A DNA stretch of 64,000 bases from Bog-366 sp963722555 (GTDB lineage Bacteria; Acidobacteriota; Terriglobia; UBA7540). The notes beneath the pieces are model-generated. The model had not been told where the DNA came from, did no database searches, and saw nothing but the letters and a program-made list of their open reading frames with translations. The position numbers were made by a program, and so were the translations under genes. Position 1 is the first letter of the stretch. Each line of letters begins with the position of its first letter. Shown piece after piece: positions 59,362 through 64,000 of the stretch. The DNA lies in contig CAVRNQ010000001.1 in assembly GCA_963722555.1 (NCBI GenBank), positions 434,001 through 498,000 of the forward strand, in the 5' to 3' direction.

Positions 59362-59509
59362 TGAGAGCTCCTCTCGCTCTTCGGCTATGCGCAAAGGCAT
59401 CGGTCTTCCTTCCAGGCGCGGTAGAGCAGAAACGCCCTTCCAGAGTGACCGGATCGTGGGCTCCAGCGGACGCTTGGGTTTCTCAGGCTGCGGAAGAACG
59501 CTTCCCTAC

Positions 59510-59685
59510 TGTCATTCTGCGTCCTTCGCTGTCATCCTGAGCGCAGCGAAGGATCTCGCTCTGCCCGCTCAGGATAAACTGCGCGAAGGATCTCGCCCTG
59601 CGCATCTTCATGAACATCCGGGATTCTTCCTTCGCTATGCTCAGGACCGCCTGCGGCTGCTCAGAATGACAGCGCCTATGAGTTT
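59510..59685. repeat. Dispersed TCATTCTG/TCATCCTGAGC-type intergenic repeat
   Basis: ACTGTCATTCTGCGTCC, GCTGTCATCCTGAGCGC, GCGCGAAGGATCTCGC, and CTGCTCAGAATGACAGC lie in a row downstream of the adaptor's promoter side. It is the fifth member of the family seen at 70, 9733, 14175 and 16905. Confidence 0.65.
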
Positions 59686-60599
59686 TTTCGCAGCCTGTTC
59701 TGCCCCTTACCAAGGATGCTCGAACCTGCCTCACAGTAATTCCGCCACAACCGGATGACCATGCCCTGACGGAATTAACCAGCCCGGACGGGCGAGCCGG
59801 AATCGCCGCAGCTTAATCGGCCACGTTCTTTCAGCACCCTCCCAAGGATATACGCCTTTGGAACCCAAAAAGTTTCGTCAAGAGAACTGCCACCCGAGCG
59901 GCAAATAGCGGGGACGCACAACGGGGCTCATGTGTATGGGTCACTATTCTAATCAATGACAGGCGGAGCGCACCCGAAGACGTCGAATTCGAACCTTACT
60001 CCCCGACCACATAACGCAACTATATACGTCCCCTATTTTAGCGCCTTCTGTCGCCGCGAAAAACAAGAATCTAAGTGCAGGAAATCCCCGCCCTAAACGA
60101 GTAGGGGGCCAGGAGTTGTGGACCATGGCCCTTATTTCCTATCCCCACCGCCTCCTACGCCCCTGCCGCGGAAGAGGGGAGCGTTCCTTCTGCGCGCCTG
60201 GGGAGGATTCTGACCACCTGTTGTAGCGCCAAGCTTCAACTTCGGGTCGCCGCGGTGACTGCCGGCCTAAACGTCGGCGCTACGGTGCTTTCGAGCTACC
60301 TGTTTAGACGTTCGACCCTTCAGAGAGTCTCACCGGGATTGAAGGGTTGTATGAGCCCCTTCAGATTTCTCATGGGAGGGCCACCCTTTCTGCGGGCGAT
60401 GCATCGAACCCATCGGCGAGTTCGCAGGAGGACGCGAAGTTTATCCTGTTGAGGTGTGGGGACTTATTGTGCTGCCAACGGGCCTGAGGCTTGATCCCCG
60501 AAGGGGCTGATAGGGATGGTTACCCAAACGCCGAAACGAGTCACTACTCTGTAGGGCGGTACTGGTGTCATTTGCGAGACACGGGCGGTCCCAGGTGCA
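59686..60599. other. Gene-free region
   Basis: About 0.9 kb without a supported gene. A 65-codon plus-strand frame at 60255 has no ribosome site and Arg-rich low-complexity content. CTGGTGTCAT (60562-60571) pairs with ATGACACCAG (60684-60693) around the large hairpin at 60600. The only other feature is general GC-rich sequence. A promoter for the GWxTD gene may lie within 60700-60760 but is not clear. Confidence 0.3.
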
Positions 60600-60655
60600 G
60601 TCATTCCCGCGAAGCTTGTCCCCGCGAAGGCGGGGACAAGCTTCGCGGGAATGAC
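60600..60655. repeat. Perfect 26-bp inverted repeat
   Basis: Arms at 60600-60625 and 60630-60655 are exact complements around GAAG. Each arm contains CATTCCCGCG and AAGCTTGTCCCCGC words, as in common CATTCCCGCG-type repeats. It can form a very stable hairpin or cruciform upstream of the GWxTD gene. Confidence 0.7.
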
Positions 60656-60767
60656 CATCGTTTCGAAAGGGATCCCATTCCACATGACACCAGCGCCCGG
60701 CAGGGCGTAACCCTTGACTTTCGCGAGTCGGGAAAATAGAATCGGAGCTTAACCCAGCGAGTCGAAG

Positions 60768-62459
60768 GTGGGGATAGTGTCGAAATTGCGAGTATTTTCT
60801 TGTCATCATTCTTGGGTGAGTCGTGGGGCGCCTTGGGTATTGGGCGCGCTCTCCCTTAGTATTTGCTTGCCAGCCTTGCAGTCTTCACCTCCCAAAGAAA
60901 AGGGCCAGGACTCTGAGAAGATGAGTAAGGAGGAGAAGCGCCGGCAGAAGGCGATCCAGAAGGAAATGGAGACCCCCTACAAGAAGTGGATCTCCGAAGA
61001 AGTCCCCTACATCATAACGGACGAAGAGCGGTCTTCCTTCAAAAAGCTCTCGACCGATGAAGAGCGCGAGCAATTCATCGAGACTTTCTGGGAGAGGCGG
61101 AACCCCAGCCCGGGCAGTCCTGAGAACGAGTTCAAAGAGGAATATTACCGCCGCATCGCTTACGCCAACGAGCACTACGCTTCCGGCATTCCCGGTTGGA
61201 AGAGTGATCGCGGGCGGATTTACATCATGTACGGTCCCCCGGACGAAAACGACTCGCACCCCAGCGGCGGCACCTACGTGCGGCCCCAGGAGGAGGGCGG
61301 CGGCGAGACTTCCACCTTTCCCTTCGAGCAGTGGCGATATCGCTACATCGACGGCATTGGGACGAACATCATCCTGGAATTTGTCGATCCCACCATGACT
61401 GGCGAGTTTCATCTCACCATGGACCCCGGCGAGAAGGACGCCTTGCTGCACGTCCCCGGCGCCGGCTTGACCCAGATGGAACAGATGGGCATGTCCTCCA
61501 AGAAAGACCGCTTCACCCGCACCGACGGCATGACCATTGGGCAAGGGATGGGCGGCACACCCGAAAGCATGGAAGAGTTTACGCGTCTGGACCTCTACGC
61601 CAAGATCTTCAAACCGCCCGAGGTGAAATTCAAGGATCTGAAGGCGGTTGTGACCACCAAGCTCTCGGCTCAAATGCTGCCGTTTGACGTGCGCACCGAT
61701 TACATTCGCGTGACCGAGCAAACCGTGCTTACCCCGGTGACGATTCAGGTGAGCAACGGCGACCTGCAGTTCCAGAACAAAGACGGTGTGATGCACGGGG
61801 TCCTGGACATCTTCATGCAGGTCTCGAGCTTGGGCGGCCGCATCGTCAACACCTTTGAGAAGAGCCTGGTGTTGGATGTGCCCCAGAACGAATTCCAGCG
61901 TTATCAGGATCACAAATCGGTATATCAGGAAGCCGTGCCCTTGAAGCCCGGCCGTTACAAGCTGAGCCTGGTTTTGAAGGATGACCTGAACGGCCACATG
62001 GGATCCATGGAGCTGGGGATCATCGTGCCCCACTACGACGAGGACACGCTCACCAGCAGCTCTTTAATTCTGGCCGACCTCATCCAGCCGCTGCCGACCA
62101 GCCAGGTGGGTTCCGGCCCGTTTGTGATTGGTGGGACCAAAGTCCGCCCCAGCGTCAACGGCAAGTTCACACGCGACCAGAAGCTTGGGATTTACATGCA
62201 GGTATATAATCTGGGTGTCGACGAGAAGACGCACAAACCCTCCTTGGATGTGCAGTATGAAATTCTGAAAGACGGGAAGTCTATTCTGAACCAACCCGAG
62301 GACCCTACGAACTTGAAGAAGGCTTCACAGCAATTCACGGTAGAGAAGACGATGCCGTTGGGCGGACTGGGACCCGGCAAGTACACGGTCCAGATCAAGG
62401 TAACGGATAACATCAAAAAACAAACTGTTAGCCCTACGGCCACTTTTGAGGTACGCTAG
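60768..62459 (+). CDS. GWxTD-domain protein
   Basis: A 563-residue exported protein of the GWxTD type, common in Acidobacteria. The signal region is about residues 18-38 (APWVLGALSLSICLPALQ). The GWxTD domain (about 70-175) reads KWISEEVPYIITDEERSSFK, REQFIETFWERRNPSPGSPE-NEFKEEYYRRI and GWKSDRGRIYIMYGPPDE, with GWKSD in place of GWxTD. The rest (200-563) is a series of beta-sandwich-like strands. GTG 60768 or GTG 60777 may be the start. Its role is unknown; it is usually next to a large beta-rich protein, as here. Confidence 0.88.
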   Translation: MGIVSKLRVFSCHHSWVSRGAPWVLGALSLSICLPALQSSPPKEKGQDSEKMSKEEKRRQKAIQKEMETPYKKWISEEVPYIITDEERSSFKKLSTDEEREQFIETFWERRNPSPGSPENEFKEEYYRRIAYANEHYASGIPGWKSDRGRIYIMYGPPDENDSHPSGGTYVRPQEEGGGETSTFPFEQWRYRYIDGIGTNIILEFVDPTMTGEFHLTMDPGEKDALLHVPGAGLTQMEQMGMSSKKDRFTRTDGMTIGQGMGGTPESMEEFTRLDLYAKIFKPPEVKFKDLKAVVTTKLSAQMLPFDVRTDYIRVTEQTVLTPVTIQVSNGDLQFQNKDGVMHGVLDIFMQVSSLGGRIVNTFEKSLVLDVPQNEFQRYQDHKSVYQEAVPLKPGRYKLSLVLKDDLNGHMGSMELGIIVPHYDEDTLTSSSLILADLIQPLPTSQVGSGPFVIGGTKVRPSVNGKFTRDQKLGIYMQVYNLGVDEKTHKPSLDVQYEILKDGKSILNQPEDPTNLKKASQQFTVEKTMPLGGLGPGKYTVQIKVTDNIKKQTVSPTATFEVR

Positions 62460-62509
62460 ACACGGCTTCTCCGCCTAGGGAGGGCGGAGGGTCTTGAAGA
62501 GAGCCCCTC

Positions 62510-64000
62510 ATGTACAGTCTTAAGTCCGCAAGCCGCTTGACAGCCTTGCTGCTGGCAAGCGGCCTCTTGCTTCCCGGCCTGCAACCCTCTCAGGGAGTGG
62601 CAGCCGGATACGGGCGACTGGCCGGAATCGTTTTCGATACCCAGGGCACCCCTCTGATGGGCGCCACGGTGATGATTCTCGGGCCGACGGCTATTGCGGC
62701 GGAGTTTGCCAGCCAGACGATGGAGCGCGTCATCACTGACGCGCAAGGCCGGTTCACCGTAGAGCATCTTGTGCCGGGCTGGTACTCGCTCAAGGTGAGC
62801 TCGCCCACGCGCCTGCCCGCCATGCGCAACGGTATTCGCGTCGCGGCCGGGGAGACGGCCATCGCCAGGTTCGTCCTGACCGACACCTTTGCACCCATCC
62901 GCTTCCAGGTACCCAACAGTTCCGTCTCCACTTGGGGAGATGACTGGAAGTGGGTACTGCGGACTTCTTCCACCACCCGGCCCATTCTTCGCTTCCGGGA
63001 ACAACCGCAGGTGGCGAAAGTCTCCTCGAAGAAAGACGAGAAACTGGCGCTGCCGCCCAGCCAGCGAATGATCGGCATCCTGCCGGGTTCCGCGCGGCGT
63101 GATCCGCTGGCTGATGACCCGGGTTTGGGCAGTGTGATTGCCTACCTCCGGCCCCTCTCGCCAGATTCCGACTTGCTGGTGGCTGGCTCGTTCGCGCCCG
63201 CCAGCACCGAGGCCGGCACAGTGGCCACGGTATACCGCCACTACACTCTGAAGGGTGAATCGCAGGAAATGGGTCTGGTCGTCCACCAGTTCAGCTTGGC
63301 GGGCGGAGTTCCGCTCCCCGTCGTGAACGGGCAGGAGGGTATCTCCCGCGGCCAGGGCTTGGTGCTGAGTTACGCGGACACGCGACTGATCGCGCCCAAG
63401 GTCCTGGTGACCGCGGGGATGGAAATTAACTATCTGAACTCGCTGGGCGAAGTGATGACCGTCGAGCCCCACATGAAACTGGAATACCAGGCGACGGGCG
63501 CTACGGTCCTGGCTGCCCAGTACGGTTCTGCCCGTGCGGATGGATCCGACACCCTGCTCGAGCGCGTGGGGATGTTGAATGCCTTCCCGCGCATCACGGA
63601 GCGCGATTACCGGCTCAAGTTGGAGCAACTGAACCACTCGGAAGTTTCCCTCAATCGTCGCATCTGGAAGTCAGCCCGAGTGCAGGCCGCGGCCTATCGG
63701 GATGCCTTGCGCAATGCTGCGGTGTGGGGATCTGGCAATCCCACAGGCACGTCAGGGCTGGCCGGGAATTTCCTCCCCAACCCTGCCGTCCAGGGCATCG
63801 TATTGAACGCCGGGAATTACCAGTCGGCAGGATTCCGGGCGGTCTATTCCCAGACCTTCGGTAAGCACTGCGAGGCGTTGCTCTCCTATGCCACGGGCGA
63901 TGCCCTCGTGGTACGCGGCGCGGGGGGGCAAGGCAGTCTCGCCAATTTGCAGGGAGCCCTGCACGCGCAGCAGACAACCTCGCTGACGGGCAAGTTTTCA
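62510..64000 (+). CDS. Large exported protein with carboxypeptidase-regulatory-like domain (3' end outside the window)
   Basis: A reading frame from ATG 62510 stays open for 497 codons to the end of the window, so the gene is incomplete here. A signal peptide spans about residues 1-33 (LTALLLASGLLLPG). Residues 36-115 match a carboxypeptidase-regulatory-like domain: GRLAGIVFDTQGTPLMGATV, RVITDAQGRFTVEHLVPGWY. Later segments (GFRAVYSQTFGKHCEALLSY) resemble outer-membrane beta-barrel strands without a clear TonB plug. It follows the GWxTD gene by 50 bases and is probably in the same operon. No function can be given. Confidence 0.8.
   Translation, partial: MYSLKSASRLTALLLASGLLLPGLQPSQGVAAGYGRLAGIVFDTQGTPLMGATVMILGPTAIAAEFASQTMERVITDAQGRFTVEHLVPGWYSLKVSSPTRLPAMRNGIRVAAGETAIARFVLTDTFAPIRFQVPNSSVSTWGDDWKWVLRTSSTTRPILRFREQPQVAKVSSKKDEKLALPPSQRMIGILPGSARRDPLADDPGLGSVIAYLRPLSPDSDLLVAGSFAPASTEAGTVATVYRHYTLKGESQEMGLVVHQFSLAGGVPLPVVNGQEGISRGQGLVLSYADTRLIAPKVLVTAGMEINYLNSLGEVMTVEPHMKLEYQATGATVLAAQYGSARADGSDTLLERVGMLNAFPRITERDYRLKLEQLNHSEVSLNRRIWKSARVQAAAYRDALRNAAVWGSGNPTGTSGLAGNFLPNPAVQGIVLNAGNYQSAGFRAVYSQTFGKHCEALLSYATGDALVVRGAGGQGSLANLQGALHAQQTTSLTGKFS

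Noticed and set aside
60255..60452. 65-codon plus-strand frame in the gene-free region
   Set aside because: Arg-rich C-terminus, no ribosome site and no homology features.

Overview
The window looks like chromosomal DNA of a soil-type Acidobacteriota. This is an inference from gene content and style, not from a marker gene. The pointers are a high-GC genome, an Oar-type TonB-dependent transporter with an N-terminal carboxypeptidase-like domain, a GWxTD-domain lipoprotein-like protein, a PadR regulator next to permease-prefix membrane proteins, split MacB-type permeases, an RNase E/G with a very large low-complexity insertion, several Tat-exported sugar enzymes, and many short dispersed palindromic repeats between genes. 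No rRNA, tRNA, CRISPR array, IS element or replication origin was seen.

Layout. 0.3-4.2 kb, minus strand: a respiratory cluster of cytochrome b, Rieske protein, a six-haem membrane cytochrome and two near-identical mono-haem cytochromes. 5.7-9.7 kb: an exported three-subunit molybdenum hydroxylase resembling E. coli PaoABC in a swapped gene order. 11.4-12.6 kb: a lower-GC insert with a BglII/BstYI-like restriction endonuclease and an MT-A70 methyltransferase whose genes converge and overlap by 89 bp. 13.0-16.8 kb: a 2-oxoacid dehydrogenase E1alpha/E1beta/E2 set, followed by an inositol-phosphatase-family gene. 17.9-22.7 kb: a Tat-exported sugar isomerase-like protein and a TonB-dependent transporter. 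23-30.7 kb: D-aminoacyl-tRNA deacylase, an MBL-fold hydrolase, a protein with a PD-(D/E)XK-like end, a glycosidase-like/FGE fusion and a Tat-exported Gfo/Idh/MocA oxidoreductase. 31.0-32.3 kb: small toxin-antitoxin genes, including hicB followed by a frameshifted hicA. 32.7-42.7 kb: a secreted (alpha/alpha)6-like protein, rhodanese, RNase E/G, RodA and PBP2. 43-54 kb: MFS exporter, PadR regulator with two tandem membrane proteins, RNase HII, dihydroorotase, Pta, a PLP decarboxylase, a MazEF-like pair and MtnA. 54.2-59.4 kb: a MacAB-like efflux system with two separate permeases. 60.8-64.0 kb: a GWxTD protein and the start of a large exported protein that runs off the window.

The genes are mostly housekeeping, respiratory and carbohydrate functions, with accessory patches (the restriction-modification pair and the toxin-antitoxin patch). 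The most interesting signals are: the restriction-modification pair with an altered third catalytic residue; a palindromic intergenic element found three times whose stem changes on both arms; a 13-bp palindrome present three times; the broken hicA; the hexahaem/Rieske/cytochrome b cluster with a CX3CH haem site; the tandem PadR-linked duplication; and the roughly 400-residue insertion in the RNase E/G S1 domain.
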